DNA of 64,000 nt, taken from Siphonodentalium dalli (Eukaryota > Mollusca > Scaphopoda > Gadilida > Siphonodentaliidae). The notes beneath the pieces are model-generated. The model saw only the letters and a program-made list of their open reading frames with translations. It did no database searches and was not told the origin of the DNA. Location: NCBI GenBank assembly GCA_032622095.1, contig CP136064.1, forward strand, positions 175,540,247 through 175,604,246, written 5' to 3'. This document shows, in pieces, positions 1 through 11,785 of the stretch (within the stretch, counting starts at the first letter, position 1; each line of letters starts with the position of its first letter). Made by a program: the position numbers and the translations under genes.

Positions 1-16
1 TTTTTGGCCTGACAAT

Positions 17-370
17 GGAGCTATGGGGGAAATATGATTAAATACGTACGAGTCAACATAGTTCGCTATGTTCGTACCTGTTAGACTTTTTGCAGGATAT
101 ATGCATTCGCAGATGTCTCATTGGTGCAATATGTAACTTTTATAGCCAGGTTAATTGCTTTCGATATCTAGGTGTGTATACTTCGAGGCTGATCTGGCGG
201 TGTCATAGGAGCTGTGGGGAAAATATTATTAAATACGTATTTGCTAAGTCCGTGCCGGTTAAAATTTTTGCATGATGTATGTATTCGCGGATGTATCTTC
301 GCGGATGTCTCATTGAAGCAGTATGTAAATTTTATGACCGCGTTAATTGCATTCGATATTTAGTTGTGAA
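17..370. repeat. Degenerate tandem duplication, unit about 190 bp
   Basis: Positions about 17-176 and 207-370 are two diverged copies of one unit. Both run through a 'gctgtggggaaa' to 'taaatacgta' stretch, then 'gcattcgc', 'gatgtctcattg', and end near 'ttcgatat..ag.tgtg'. Short open frames here are not conserved between copies. No gene is seen between here and 690. Confidence 0.6.
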
Positions 371-695
371 GAATGGCTGGGCCACTCTTGAAGATTTTAT
401 TGCGGGAATACAATGCATAATATAACAGATAACATTGCTGAATTGTGGCTCAGTTGGATTGTAGACTAAAGGTCGTATTGCGAAGTATCGGGGTGTATTT
501 AATCCGATTAGTATATTTTTGGTCCGCATTTAGAGGCTTTGCTGGTGTGGTTAAAGAGAAACCTTCAGTAATAAGCCGTAGTTGTTGTAATAATTTGAAG
601 GATTATAGTTGCTTTAACGGAATTCTGGGGTGGTGCATTTATGAAACATTGAAGGAATTATGAATAATCAGTCTCCAACAATCGGAAGCCATGGA

Positions 696-951
696 CTCAA
701 GCCTTGAAATAGGGTGTCTGTCATTTGCAGAATGAGGTCCCCAGAGGGTGAATTTAGTGATGCTACCCGCATAGCGGGCTAGCATAACCAAATTCACTCT
801 ATGGGGACCTTATTCTGCTTATACCTCAACAGAATGAGGTTCCCAGAGGGTGAATTTGGTAATGCTAGCCCGCTATGCCGAGTAGCATCACTAAATTCAC
901 CCTCTGGGGACCTCATTCTGCAAATGACAGACACCCTATTTCAAGGCTTGC
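696..951. mobile_element. Foldback MITE, almost wholly palindromic
   Basis: The left arm (about 699-824) and right arm (about 829-949) are near-perfect reverse complements, beginning 'AAGCCTTGAAATAGGGTG' and ending with its complement. Smaller inverted motifs built on GCTAGCCCGCTATGC sit inside each arm. ATGGA occurs at 691-695 and again at 952-956, fitting a 5-bp target duplication. There is no coding capacity, so this is a non-autonomous DNA element of unknown superfamily. Confidence 0.75.
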
Positions 952-956
952 ATGGA

Positions 957-2486
957 ATCTCTCAACCATTTTATTGATAACGAGTCTCGAGATTGTTTGT
1001 AAACCATTCAGTGTTCAGCCGCCATAGATTGACTTCTGTCATTAAATTATTATTTTTTAAAAATAATATGTTCACTGGGAATCAGTATTTTTGTTCGTAC
1101 TTGGATGGACTAAATATGATTAGAAACGTACTCGGTATTTGCGTACTTGAACCATGTAACGAAGGTCGACAATTTTGGCCAGATTAGTAGTATTATGCAT
1201 GCTATTGCATGCACTATTCAGACCTCTATTTCAATAATAGAAATAACAGAGAAAATATACATGCCGGCCGAAAACAATTAAAATGTCGTATATAAGCGAA
1301 CCGAGAAACTAACAGTTTAGTGTATTTGCCGCGAGGTGGCAGCACGTCAACATAATAAACGTGTCAATCGTCAAGGCTTTCGTCACTGTTTTGACAATGG
1401 GTGTGTGGTTATGCATGTATCAATGCAATGGTCGTTGCATGTTTGGCGATGAACCTTTCAACCAATTGGAACGTATTCACCCTTTGTGAACACATATATC
1501 ATACGTGGTTTGTAAATATTTCATAATTATCATAACTTTAGTTTGGCACGACCGATTTAAGAAATGTTTTCACATGGTTTCTCACCAAGCGCACACTATT
1601 TACACATACAAAACTGACTATGGCTTTCTTGTTCAAAGTGTGTCTGTGACTGTACGCAACTACTATGATTGGTGAATGGTACCACAGCTAAGCTTAATGT
1701 TATGGTTCTGGTATGACCAGTTCCAGTACTTATACCGATTAGGCTACATGTCTCAATCAAAATACTAACTAGGCTCGGTGTTGCTTAACTGCAATCGGCC
1801 GATGAGAATAGAAGTGCGTGTTACCATGTACATGACACTTACGTTAATTTACGTAGGTAGTGGTGTTTGCATTTTGTTTGCAATGTTAGCGTCAACGTAT
1901 TACGAAACCTTTTACAGTGGCAGGATGATATAACTGCTGCCCGGTTGACCACGGCAGACCGATTTATCGTAACATGGATTATTCATTGGTGAGCAACGTC
2001 ATTTATAATTTAACTAGGGGGTTGCCCGTCAAAAATGACGGATGACAAACATGACATGCAGGGAAATAATTTGTGAAGAAGTAAATTAGTAGTGCCCCTT
2101 AAAGTAATTTCAAATAATTATTAGGCCCCTGAGGTAAACAGCGCCTATTGCACGACACTCTCCGGGTAAAGTTACCTTCTCTCTTTTAAACTGATAAAAA
2201 CGGCCCTTTATTGCTAATTATTATATGCTTTATACCAATTTCATATATAATTTGACATGCATTAATATTGCCTGTATATATTTCATGTTATTATGTAAGG
2301 CATCTGCCCCTAGTGGGTGTAAATTGTCAATAAATTATCTAAAATCTATATACCAAATAGTTCAAAGAAAATGTACTGCAAACCGGGTAAATATTTTGGG
2401 TAGGAGGACATGTACCAATCGATAGAATTTTCTGTCAACTGATGTTGACATTTTCAATTATTTGTCCACGTGCACACCAAGGGCGC
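957..2486. other. No gene seen
   Basis: This is AT-rich DNA with only short, unconserved open frames. No coding domain, RNA gene or clear repeat boundary was recognised. Confidence 0.5.
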
Positions 2487-3545
2487 GTTTTTCACTCGTA
2501 ATTTTGCAAGTTATGGTTTGCAGCCATTTCCTCGTAGAAAACAACGTGGTGCCAGAATATGAACGGAAACATGCATATAAATTACATCTGAGAAGTAAAA
2601 ACCTTTATAGTTCCCGACATTTGCCTGTAATTATCATGCAATTATCTCGCAAGAATCAATAATGCAACTATCATTATTGCACCGTTGCATGTGGAACAAC
2701 AGAAATTGTACTTCTTGTGTCGTAGATAGATAGTTTAATGACATAAAGTGTCCACACGAGACCGATGTCAAAATAACAAATATATATATATATAACAATG
2801 TCAAAAATGATTAAACATAATATATATACTATAGTAACTATTTCATTATTATATCAGTAGAATTTGACCTTTCTTTGAAAAATGTCCGGACCATGTTGCA
2901 GATTATGTTGCATGTATGAGGCTCGTTGTTTTGTAATATGTATGCATCATTCAATCCACTAAATTTATCACTCATCATCCCTATCTCACAAAAGAAGTGT
3001 TTACGCATCGTATCATATGTGTTGCAGCGCATAGGGATGTGTTCTTCATTCTCAACCTCCATGTTATACATTTCCTACAAATTATTTAATCTAGTGACAC
3101 TTTTGGCTGTTTATAGCGACCCTTTAAATTTCCAAGTTATGATTACTAATTCTTAGTTTACAAAACATAATCTTTGTGTCGATATCCTGGACAATATTAA
3201 GATAAGGTTCTTGTGCGTAATGTTGTTTTTGACTACACGGTACGTCCTTAACTTATTCGCGCCCGAACATTTGTCATCGTTGAAAATATCAGTTTTATAA
3301 TTCTCTATGAGGCTTTCTTTCAATTTGATTTTAATGTCATTTATTTGTTTGTGAATTGAGGCATTGGGAACAATTTCATTTAATTTTGGAATGCCGAGTC
3401 TCATTGTTTCAATTCGTATGCTATATATGGTATAAAGATGTATGTTATATATGCATGTTTTCGTTCATATTCTGGCACCATATGGGGTTCTATGACGATT
3501 GCCTGCAAAACATATACATTGTACACTTGCGAGTGCATGAAAGTA
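2487..3545. mobile_element. Dispersed repeat with inverted arms enclosing a LINE relic
   Basis: About 2487-2590 and 3440-3540 are reverse complements of each other, with a shared block around 'tggtgccagaatatgaacg'. The same two blocks recur at about 55935-56030 (direct, like 2575-2680) and 56120-56200 (like 3440-3530), which shows a dispersed family. The LINE relic at 2838-3404 lies between the arms. Ends and target duplication could not be fixed. Confidence 0.5.
2838..3404 (-). pseudogene. Non-LTR retrotransposon ORF2 C-terminus, relic
   Basis: Two minus-strand frames, 3404-3153 and 3071-2838, read as consecutive parts of the post-RT C-terminal region of an invertebrate LINE. The first contains 'NKLRTYRVVK' followed by 'LSRISTQRL'. 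The second begins 'MEVENEEHIPMRCNTYDTMR', where an acidic-H...C pattern matches the Cys/His knuckle these elements carry near the end of ORF2. Stops and a frame change separate the two parts, and no polymerase motif remains. The normal role would be target-primed reverse transcription of the element's own RNA; this copy cannot do that. The family assignment is by recall of the pattern, not by search. Confidence 0.6.
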
Positions 3546-3569
3546 TTCCCATACACATCGTTTAGTCAT

Positions 3570-4262
3570 CTATATATATAAAAGAGTATGATTGTCTGTC
3601 TGTCAGGATTTTTCTCCCAGACTACTGGTCCGATTTCAATCAAATTTGGTGTGGTGACTTGAGGTACCCTGGTGGAGGTTATATAACGGCGTTAGTTTTT
3701 CAAGATTTTGATTTTTTTTTTTAATTAGATAAATGAAAACGATTAAAAATTTGTGTTAAATAATCTCACTGTGGGCCTATTTAAGAATCAAATAAGTCCA
3801 ATATGAACCTATGTGAATACTTAGGTCCGATATGAACCTATGTGAATAATTAGGTCCGATATGAACCTATGTGAATAATTAGGTCCGATATGAACCTATG
3901 TGAATAATTAGGTCCGATATGAACCTATATGTGAATAATTAGGTCCAATATGAACCTATGTGAATAATTAGGTCCGATATGAACCTATGTGAATAATTAG
4001 GTCCAATATAAACCTATGTGAATAATTAGGTCCGATATGAACCTATGTGAATAATTAGGTCCGATATGAACCTATTTGGTCGAGGATATGTTGCATCACC
4101 CGATGTACGAACTTAATATGTGTTTTCACTGTGGCCCGCGCCATCCAATGGAATAACGGATATAATTCCACGATGTGCTTATTCCATGCGAATCAAACAA
4201 GAGAAACAATGTCAATATTTAGGTTCAATATGAAACCTATCTGCACGAGGATATATTGAAGT
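3570..4262 (+). mobile_element. Dispersed repeat starting TCTATATATATAAAAGAGTA, with 29-bp minisatellite
   Basis: The element starts with a TATA-rich leader, then 'gtctgtctgtc' and a conserved block containing 'aaatttggtgtggtga' and 'ataacggcgttag'. The minisatellite at 3793-4078 follows. Related blocks lie at 12085-12336 (inverted), 12338-12410 (direct) and 60137-60216. A TC start and a lack of terminal inverted repeats would suit a Helitron-type element, but no CTRR end or 3' hairpin was found, so the class is unresolved. Confidence 0.5.
3793..4078 (+). repeat. 29-bp minisatellite, about 10 units
   Basis: The unit reads 'gtgaataattaggtccgat' followed by 'atgaacctat'. Most units are identical, with occasional 'caatat' for 'cgatat' and one 'atatgt' expansion near 3926. 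One diverged unit survives in the inverted relative near 12090, so the array expanded after the family arose. Confidence 0.9.
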
Positions 4263-4266
4263 AGCA

Positions 4267-4400
4267 GAATAAATATTATCTCTCTATATAAAAGAATATG
4301 ATAATTATGATCCTCGTGTATGCGAAGCTTTGTCCGCAGGTCCCTTTGTGCAGTGGTCGCAGGTCTCGCCGACGCTGAATCAACTAGTTATATATAAAAA
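4267..4400 (+). repeat. Second TATA-leader repeat start, abutting the previous element
   Basis: 'tctctctatataaaagaata' resembles the leader at 3570 but continues into a different sequence, 'gcgaagctttgtccgcaggtc'. It may be a second element of the same class inserted end to end. From here to about 4980 no gene is seen; a run of 14 C lies at about 4851-4864. Confidence 0.35.
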
Positions 4401-4984
4401 CCGTTTTAGAACATTATATACATTGTTTTGCTTTGTGGGTGTTTTTATCGATTATAGATGTCTCTCTTTTTAATTCTATTCAAATCCAATAATTGTTTAT
4501 GTAATCGCACTCATTGTTTGCGCTAATCGCAATTATTTCTGTTATCTATTTGAGATAACATGTATGCACACCATAATGGCTTCAGTGTATTATAATGTGT
4601 TATGTTATTTGAACGGGCCTCCTGAATTTACTTTGAACCACCACTGAATTATATTTTGTTCGTAAAGTTTGACATGATGTGGGCAGTCTGTACGTTTACT
4701 GTGAATAATCCCTATGTGCATGTGTATCACAAATTCGCGCTTATTTGGATTATATAACCAACTTCACCATCACCAGACCACTGGACGGCTTTAGTTGGCA
4801 CCTTACCGTACTCGTATTTAAATTCGCCCATGCTGTACTATATTTCGTGCCCCCCCCCCCCCCATCGGCACGAATTTAAAAATGAGCGAAAAATAGTACG
4901 ACGCATAAGTTTATATCAAAACACCAGAGTCAATATTAAGGCCTGACAGATAGATATATATAGTCGGATTCCTTATGTCGCAAA

Positions 4985-5850
4985 AAATGATCGCGCGTTT
5001 TCAGAATGTTAAAAGCGATATGAGAACAGTTTCTATACCACCAGTGTGTCTATTTTCAGAATCTACCTGCTTCCAGCTTGATATTTTAGTGGAAACAGGT
5101 TTGTGTGGGGCTTTTGTTTGTGTACCCCTCTATTTCCCCCCGTCCACCTGGTAATAAAAACATGCTATTACGCATAGCAAGTTCGGTAAGTGGCTTTCTT
5201 TGTTCTTGGAAATCGAAAAACATGGGGAGATCTTGCCACAAATGACTTAATTACATATGTTAATGTGGAATTTTATAAAAAAATCACCAGACGAATTGCA
5301 TTTCTGACTGCATTTTCAATTTTCTTTCCCAAATATTAAGGTATTGTATATTCTTAAAATGAGCTATATCACATATGGACGAACATGGACAATCTACAAG
5401 GATATATTGATCATATGCCACAAACAAAACTTCGATACATCGATTTTTGGTAAAGATGTCGCAGAAAAGCTACCCCTACCCACACCCTTTCTGATTTCAC
5501 AAGTCAGATTCATTTGGTCGAAAACAACGGTCGCGCCATTTCGGATTGTCTAAGACGACATGCGAACGGTTTATTTATCAATATCGTGTCTACTTTCAGA
5601 GTTTACCTGTGTCCAGTTGAAATTTTATTGGAAAAATAAGTTTTTGGACTGTTTTAAGAATTTAAAGAGCGTTTGCTTAATATACAAATATTAATCCTCA
5701 TAACTAACCTTCTGGTGGACTGTGCGTGTTGAAATTAACAAAAGTATACTTATATGGCGGTTTACTTTCAGAGTCTACTTGTTCCAGTCTGACATTTTAG
5801 TGGAAACAAATTGTTTGGACGGTTTTTAAAATTTAAAGAGCGTTTCCTGA
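4985..5850 (+). repeat. Three degenerate direct repeats
   Basis: Blocks near 5045-5110, 5588-5660 and 5763-5845 share 'tcagagt.tac.tg..tccag' followed by 'attttagtggaaa'. The last two also share 'atttaaagagcgttt'. A further upstream block (4990-5040 and 5530-5585) is duplicated about 540 bp apart. No coding content is visible. Confidence 0.5.
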
Positions 5851-5852
5851 TT

Positions 5853-6000
5853 ATAGGATAGGATAGGATAATTTTATTTACAATATACACACATGGAAAG
5901 TACAATTACAAATAAATATAATATTGATAGACTATACATGTATATTGCTAGGGGTGATATAGTCATGACTGACTGTCTTCCTATCACCCCTATACATATA
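5853..6000 (-). mobile_element. 3' tail of a LINE or SINE, ending in (TATCC)n
   Basis: Read on the minus strand, this is a stem-loop (5951-5959 pairs with 5982-5990), an AT-rich stretch ending 'tacaaataaaa'-like, then a TATCC microsatellite at 5853-5870. The same architecture with a different microsatellite occurs at 41592-41720. That is how CR1/L2-like LINEs and the SINEs that borrow their tails end. Only the last 150 bp or so is present, so it is strongly 5'-truncated. Confidence 0.6.
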
Positions 6001-6564
6001 TTAACTAACACGATTAGCCTTTTCATGAATTGTGCAAGTTGAAATTGTGCACATATGTCAAGTATGACTCTGAAATGTATTTTTGAGAATGGTGTCGTCA
6101 GATAAGTCTCCGCTGGTACAGTACCACAGTTGCGAACAAAACTAACGTTGGATCCTATAGAGAGTTTGACAATTTACTCAAATGTTCACAGTGGTGGAAC
6201 TTAATGGCTATCATATATGCATGGCTCTTACATGTAATCTATCGTAACTACATGTGATTTTACAAAATTAACATGCAATATAGTCAGATACAGTAGTTGA
6301 AAAAATGTGGTTCACATCAATCATATACATCACAATCACGTGCTTCTGTGATAATGTCCACTATTATACAAATGCAATGTTTATCAAGACTAAAGTTTCA
6401 GGATGCCGTTGTAAAATTGATTGATGGTGTTTTATCAATTGACAAAATTAATGTTTATTGCCAGGACGAAGTACCGCATAATACGGAGTTGTGTGCTAAC
6501 AAATATGGGAGTCATATTTATGTAAGTGCCAGTCAAAACTTTTAGGACATGGGAATATTTTTAA

Positions 6565-6656
6565 TTGCGTGGCCATGAAATACTAATTCGTGGCCACGAA
6601 ATAACTAATTCGTGGTCACGAAATAAATAATTCGTGGCCACTAAATAACTAATTGT
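6565..6656. repeat. Short tandem array of a palindromic unit
   Basis: Four degenerate units of about 28 bp centre on the palindrome TTCGTGGCCACGAA and are joined by 'ataactaa'. Every unit can fold on itself. The region 6001-6564 to its left has no recognisable gene. Confidence 0.75.
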
Positions 6657-6755
6657 GATATACGATCGTCAGTCACTGTTGTAATGGAAGCGGATAGAGA
6701 TGATCTGGTTGCAGTTGTCCACCATCTTGGTGTGAGCCACGGCGATTTGAGATAA

Positions 6756-6892
6756 AGCGTGTTGCAGGGTGGCCCGTAAACAAATTAAGTAATCACCCCT
6801 TTCACCAACCCGATCCAAAGTTGCCGCCGTCCTGGGGTGTGTTACATGGGCACCCACGACATTCAGTATATCTTGGGGGCCACCCTACAGCA
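6756..6892. repeat. Small inverted repeat
   Basis: 'gttgcagggtggcccgta' near 6760 is mirrored by 'gggggccaccctacagcacc' near 6874. The segment directly abuts the TTAA element that starts at 6915. It may be an older MITE into which, or beside which, the next element landed. Confidence 0.4.
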
Positions 6893-6914
6893 CCAATTAT
6901 ACCACACCAAACGG

Positions 6915-7402
6915 TTAAAGGTACTCAATCCGAACAGAGGGTCCCCGTCTCAACATATTCCAACAACAACAATCCGATCAGAGGGTCCTATATTACTATT
7001 TCTTTTGGCTTTGGGGGTAAAAAATATTTGATTCGAGTCGAGGAACCCATCAAACAAAGCTCAGAGTTATTAGATATTGATTTTTGAAATTGTTATGTTC
7101 TCGAGATGAGTACTAATAATTGCCGTCAATTTCGTATCCTGCTCGAGATTTATACACCAAAACTCTATTCAAACAGACAAGGATGGATAACTCTAAAATC
7201 AAATGGTAATAATAGCGCAATTTTGACTGAGATCTGGGCCAGAAAGTATTCCCGATAATGACAAATAATAGATTTCTAAAATTGATATCTAACAAATCTG
7301 AGCTTTGATGGGTGACTTCCTCGACTCGAATCAAATATTTTTTACTCCCAAAGCCATTGAAATAGTAATTGAGAGGAGTTTTATCGGATTGAGTACCTTT
7401 AA
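6915..7402. mobile_element. 488-bp TTAA-flanked MITE, copy 1
   Basis: Bounded by TTAA on both sides, with terminal inverted repeats AGGTACTCAATCCGA and its complement. A second copy of exactly the same length lies at 48036-48523 and matches along its whole length. Both contain 'gattcgagtcgaggaaccca' on the left with its inverted counterpart on the right. TTAA target choice is typical of piggyBac and Kolobok superfamilies. No transposase is encoded. The short open frames inside are shared passengers and are not called as genes. Confidence 0.8.
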
Positions 7403-7514
7403 CTATAGTGCCTACATGTATACCAAGAAGAACACTGTGTGCATGGGTGTCGACCCGATCGCACTATTATACTAAAATACGTCTCAATTGACATATACAC
7501 AGCCGAGCCCCTTA

Positions 7515-8115
7515 AATTTGTAAATAAAATGAAACATACTGCATAGATGTTATTCAGCCAATTAAATAATATTATTCATTAGCTATAGCGCATATGTATA
7601 TACTCCCGCAGAATGCTGCGCGGATGTCCCGATCACGCAAATTATATCGCGGAGATCCCTCAACTCGCATTCACAATTCGCGGAGGTCCCTCTGTATAAA
7701 TTAGCAAAAGGAACAACTTTAAAGAAGGCAAGTGGTGTATACTTGCTATATATATAGTTGATACATATTCTTCAATGAATAATAAATAATAAGTATACAT
7801 AATTCATCAATTATATTCGCGGAGTTCCCTTTTGCGGACATTGAAAACGGCGATAACATTTTGCGGAGATCTCTATAGGCCCGTATCCGTATACATGCAT
7901 GTCCCTTTAATTTGTGAATACGATGAAGAATATCGATTATTGGTGTTATTCAGTTAATTAAATAACAGTATGCATTAACTTGAGTACCTACATGCATGTA
8001 CTCCAGGTAGTCCAGGAGAACGATGTGTGTGTGTCCCGATCGCGCAAATTAAATCGCGGATGTCCTAATTAATTCAACTCGCATTCACAATTCGCGGAGG
8101 TCCCTCTATAATTGG
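7515..8115 (+). repeat. Direct repeats rich in GCGGAGGTCCC-type motifs
   Basis: About 7525-7695 and 7915-8105 are diverged copies about 400 bp apart. Each ends 'aactcgcattcacaattcgc' plus 'ggaggtccctct'. Variants of the motif (gcggagatcc, gcggagttcc, gcggatgtcc) recur between them and again, inverted, at 11870-11990. This points to a dispersed family built from short GC-rich blocks in AT-rich DNA. Confidence 0.55.
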
Positions 8116-8171
8116 TAAATCACACAAAGGAAAGTGGTGCATATTGGCTAGTTACTGTAATACAACGAATA

Positions 8172-8305
8172 ACAAGAAAACCATAGTCAGAAATGGTAAC
8201 GCCACCAAGATTATAGTATTACATATAAATAGAAATTATAAAAAATACATAAAATATTTTGATAACAATTGCGTTTAAACAAGTAATCCTTCAAATTATT
8301 ACTAA
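8172..8305 (+). repeat. Dispersed repeat (partner at 61590)
   Basis: It starts 'aagaaaaccatagtcagaaa' and 'tggtaacgccaccaagat', and ends near 'aagtaat.cttcaaattatta'. The same order is found at 61590-61730. The copies differ by small indels. No coding content. Confidence 0.6.
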
Positions 8306-8543
8306 CAAAGCAAGTAAACGACTGTGGGGTCACTCAACAGATTATAAAGACTTGGACTTAGTATACTGTAAATACTAAAATTTAAATGAAATAATTAGAA
8401 GATAAAATTAGCAAGTAGTAAAAGTTAATTTTCTCATTAAATTTTTTGTTGTTGGTTAAATAAAGCAATAATTTAAATGTAACATTTGGTTTTTTTTAAA
8501 TGATTGACCGTGGCTCTTCCAATAATTGCGCGACTGACCTGGT

Positions 8544-8775
8544 CAATTGTTCTTAAGAAGTTGTTTTGAGAATTACTATGGAGGGAAATAGTATGGCTGT
8601 GGCTTCCCAAGTAATTAACTTGGTGACGGGATGTTAACAAATCTGAACTCCAGTAAACCAAGGACGCTCCATACCAAATATAAGGTCAATTAATAATTCT
8701 TTAGAAGTTGTTTTAAGATTTACTATGGAGGGAAAGAATTGTGGTGCTGGCTTCGCAACTATTTGACCTCATTGT
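8544..8775 (+). repeat. Degenerate tandem duplication
   Basis: About 8544-8640 and 8686-8775 share 'gaagttgtttt..ga.tta' and 'ctatggagggaaa' followed by 'tggcttc.caa'. The open frame crossing the first copy is not kept in the second. Confidence 0.5.
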
Positions 8776-9197
8776 AACAAATATAAATATTAGTCACTCA
8801 GGCAATAGATGTATCTATTCTGTATATTAAGTTATTGGGTCTTACGTGTCTTGAGATGTCTAAATAGTTTTAGATGGACAGATCGCACAAGGGACCCACG
8901 CCAATCTTCTGTTGGGATTCCAATTGTTGGCTTATTAAATATGCACATATGCTTAAGATACAGTCGCGCGCGAAGCACGCTGCCGTAAGTCGGGTTTTGG
9001 ATACCAGTTAATGAAAATATCATTGAAATAATCGGTTTCCCCCAATAAACATCCATATATTCAATATACATGTTTTGGAGCAGAATTAGGCAGTCCATAT
9101 TGGACGCCATCATGGAATTTATTTTGTTTTAATTTTCACACATATTTATTAGTTATGTGGATGGAGTTCTCATTAAACCTCACATCCTTATATTTGT

Positions 9198-9680
9198 TAC
9201 AGTAATGCCCAAAGTAATTGACCACTTAACCACATCAGACTTATTGGTAATTTTTCAGGATTTAAAATCCTGAAAAATTACCAATAATTCTGCTGTGGTT
9301 AAGTGGTCAATTACTTTGAACATTACTGTATGAGGATTGAGTTATCATTAAACCTCAAATCCTTATATTGGTTACAGTAATGCCCAAAGTAATTGACCAC
9401 TTAACCACAGCAGAATTATGGGTATTTTTTCAGCATTTAAAATCCTGATAAATTACCCATTATTCTGCTGTGCTTAAGTGGTCAATTACTTTGAACATTA
9501 CTGTATGAGGATTGAGTTATCATTAAACCTCAAATCCTTATATTGGTTACAGTAATGCCCAAAGTAATTGACCACTTAACCACAGCATAATTATGGGTAA
9601 TTTTTCAGGATTTAAAATCATGAAAAAATACCCATAATTTTGCTGTGGTTAAGTCATCAATTACTTTGGACATTACTGTA
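9198..9680. mobile_element. Three tandem copies of a 131-bp hairpin MITE
   Basis: Hairpins lie at 9199-9329, 9374-9504 and 9549-9679, with a period of exactly 175 bp. Each is an almost perfect palindrome bounded by 'TACAGTAATG' and 'CATTACTGTA', with centre 'ttcaggatttaaaatcctga' in copy 1. The TA at each outer edge fits a Tc1/mariner-type TA target. Because the linker between hairpins is duplicated too ('aacctcaaatccttatattg'), the triplication is a tandem amplification and not three insertions. Confidence 0.8.
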
Positions 9681-9959
9681 TGTAGACGGAGTTAAACCTC
9701 ACAACAGTGTGTTGGGGATTTGGACCTTGACTTGGGACCTTTGGTTTTTAACTCAACAAATGCGCGTACACCATATACACAAATTTCTTATGTAACCAGA
9801 GTTTTTCTTGGATAAGATGAGTTTGAAGCCTGCTAACATTTCAAAATGTTGTCAGTTTTGTATTCTCTGCAGCGGAACTCGACGCATTGAAGCAAAAGTT
9901 ACAAGAGATAAAATGTGTACGTAACGAGACTATAATACAAATGAAAAATAAATTCAGGG

Positions 9960-10665
9960 AGGGGTGGGCGATACAGGGAACTAAGGGTTGAACCGATATA
10001 AATTTATAGAGCGATAATGACCAATGTTGACATATTATCATGCATCTCAACTCTACTGAACATTGCAACAAGGCTATAAAATAGGGGGTGTCAGAATCTT
10101 AGTCATCTCTATATAGTGCCAGAATAGTCATTTATGGACTTCTATAAGATGTTGGGTTGGTTATATGGACTCGGAGAAAAAGGGGTTTGTACCGATGAAC
10201 TGACATAAATTAGTGGAGCGATGTTGCCATGTAATGTATCGCGACTGTACTAAAGCAGCAATGATATAAAATTGGGGGGGGGGGGGGTCTGAAATTATCT
10301 CTATGTCTATAGATGGCACCAGGATTATATAGAAAGGAATAGCAATTTACCATAGACATATAAGTACAAGTATCACGCGATAAAATATTACGTAACTTGA
10401 CTATACCGATGAAAGAAATAAATTAAATTGGACCGGGATTAGAGGTTGGGTTGGTTATATGTGGATAATTGGATATGGAATTCATACCGATGAAACAATA
10501 CAAATTAGTGGAGCGATAAAGACCAATGTTGACACTTAGTCAGGCTACGCGGGAGAAAATAGGGGTTGATACGATAGACCAAAATAAATTTGTCGGGTGA
10601 TAATGACCAATGTTGATGTATAAAGTAACGCGACTGTACTGTCGCACAATTATCAGGTGTAACCG
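9960..10665 (+). repeat. Degenerate direct repeats
   Basis: Four stretches (near 9985, 10190, 10485 and 10565) share the order 'accgat.aa', 'ataaatt..t.gagcgat' and 'gaccaatgttga'. Several continue into 'cgcgactgtact'. A G run of about 12 lies near 10265. No gene is seen. Confidence 0.45.
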
Positions 10666-10741
10666 GTCAAATATGGACTCTAGTGCCCAATATGGAACAG
10701 CTCAGAAAATATTTGCAGGGCCCTAAAATTTATTTAACATG

Positions 10742-11062
10742 GCATTTGCCATTAAAATCGATTTATGTCGATAAAACTGTCATTTTTCAAAATTTTAAGC
10801 TGAGATCGACTTGGTGTTTTTTCGTGGGATAGTTATATATTCCTAAAATGACAGAGTACAGCACGTAATTGTGTTTTAGATGGAAGAAATGAATTTTGTT
10901 CAATGATAAAATTTGCCATTAAAATCGATTTATGTCGATAAAACTGTCATTTTTCAAAATTTTAAGCTGAGACTTGGTGTATGTGCGTGGGATACATATA
11001 TATTTCTAAAATGACAGAGTCCAGCGCGTAATTATGTTTTAGATGGAAGAAATTGAATTTGT
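10742..11062 (+). repeat. Tandem duplication, unit about 170 bp
   Basis: 'ttgccattaaaatcgattta' begins both copies (10746 and 10914). Both end in 'gttttagatggaagaaat' and stay highly similar through 'ccttatatttctaaaatgac'-like sequence. This is recent enough that alignment is unambiguous. Confidence 0.7.
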
Positions 11063-11325
11063 TTTCGATAATAAATTTGCAGCGTGGACAAACAAAATTT
11101 TGTCAATAGTCGTTTTGGTCAAACTATCCCTTTTTAGACCGGGACAGCAGATCCGAATAGTAGCTAAGATGTATTTAGATAGAATTATCAAAAGAATTTG
11201 ACCGATTCGGGTGCAGTTTAAGAGAATCGAGTGGAGAACTCTTGGTGATAATTCCAGAAAATAAAGATGGCGGAGAATCACAATGAAACTACCCACAATT
11301 CACTTCACTACACCAGGGGGTTTCG

Positions 11326-11785
11326 CAATGGGTTACACATTATTTTCAGTCTATCAAATTATTTATATTTTCAACAACAAGTAACTTTAAGTTTACAATT
11401 TCAGCCTATCCTGACTATCGATACGATTTATCATATTTTCATAAACATATTATACACCGGTGGCGTTAACTTTACAATTTCGGCATCTACGTGATTCTAT
11501 CGGTACGATTGAGTAATGGTACAAAACAAAATGTCCAAGAATACATTAGGGGCTCCCAATGGGTTATATATTATTTTCAGTCTATCAAATTATTTATATT
11601 TTCAACAACATATTATTACACCGGTGACTTTAAGTTTACAATTTCAGCCTGTCCTGACTCTATCGATACGATTTATCATATTTTCATAAACATATTATAC
11701 ACCGGTGGCGTTAACTTTACAATTTCGGCATCTACGTGATTCTATCGGTACGATTGAGTAAGGTACAAAAAATCTCCAAGAATAC
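11326..11785 (+). repeat. Tandem duplication, unit about 231-243 bp
   Basis: Copy 1 (11326-11540) and copy 2 (11557-11785) both run from 'caatgggtta', through 'tatttatattttcaacaaca', to 'ggtacgattgagta'. The second copy carries a small insertion. Two overlapping open frames exist only because of the duplication. Confidence 0.7.

Noticed and set aside
8832-9113. A 93-residue minus-strand frame
   Set aside because: No domain, membrane segment or repeat partner was recognised, and the length is not exceptional for AT-rich DNA.
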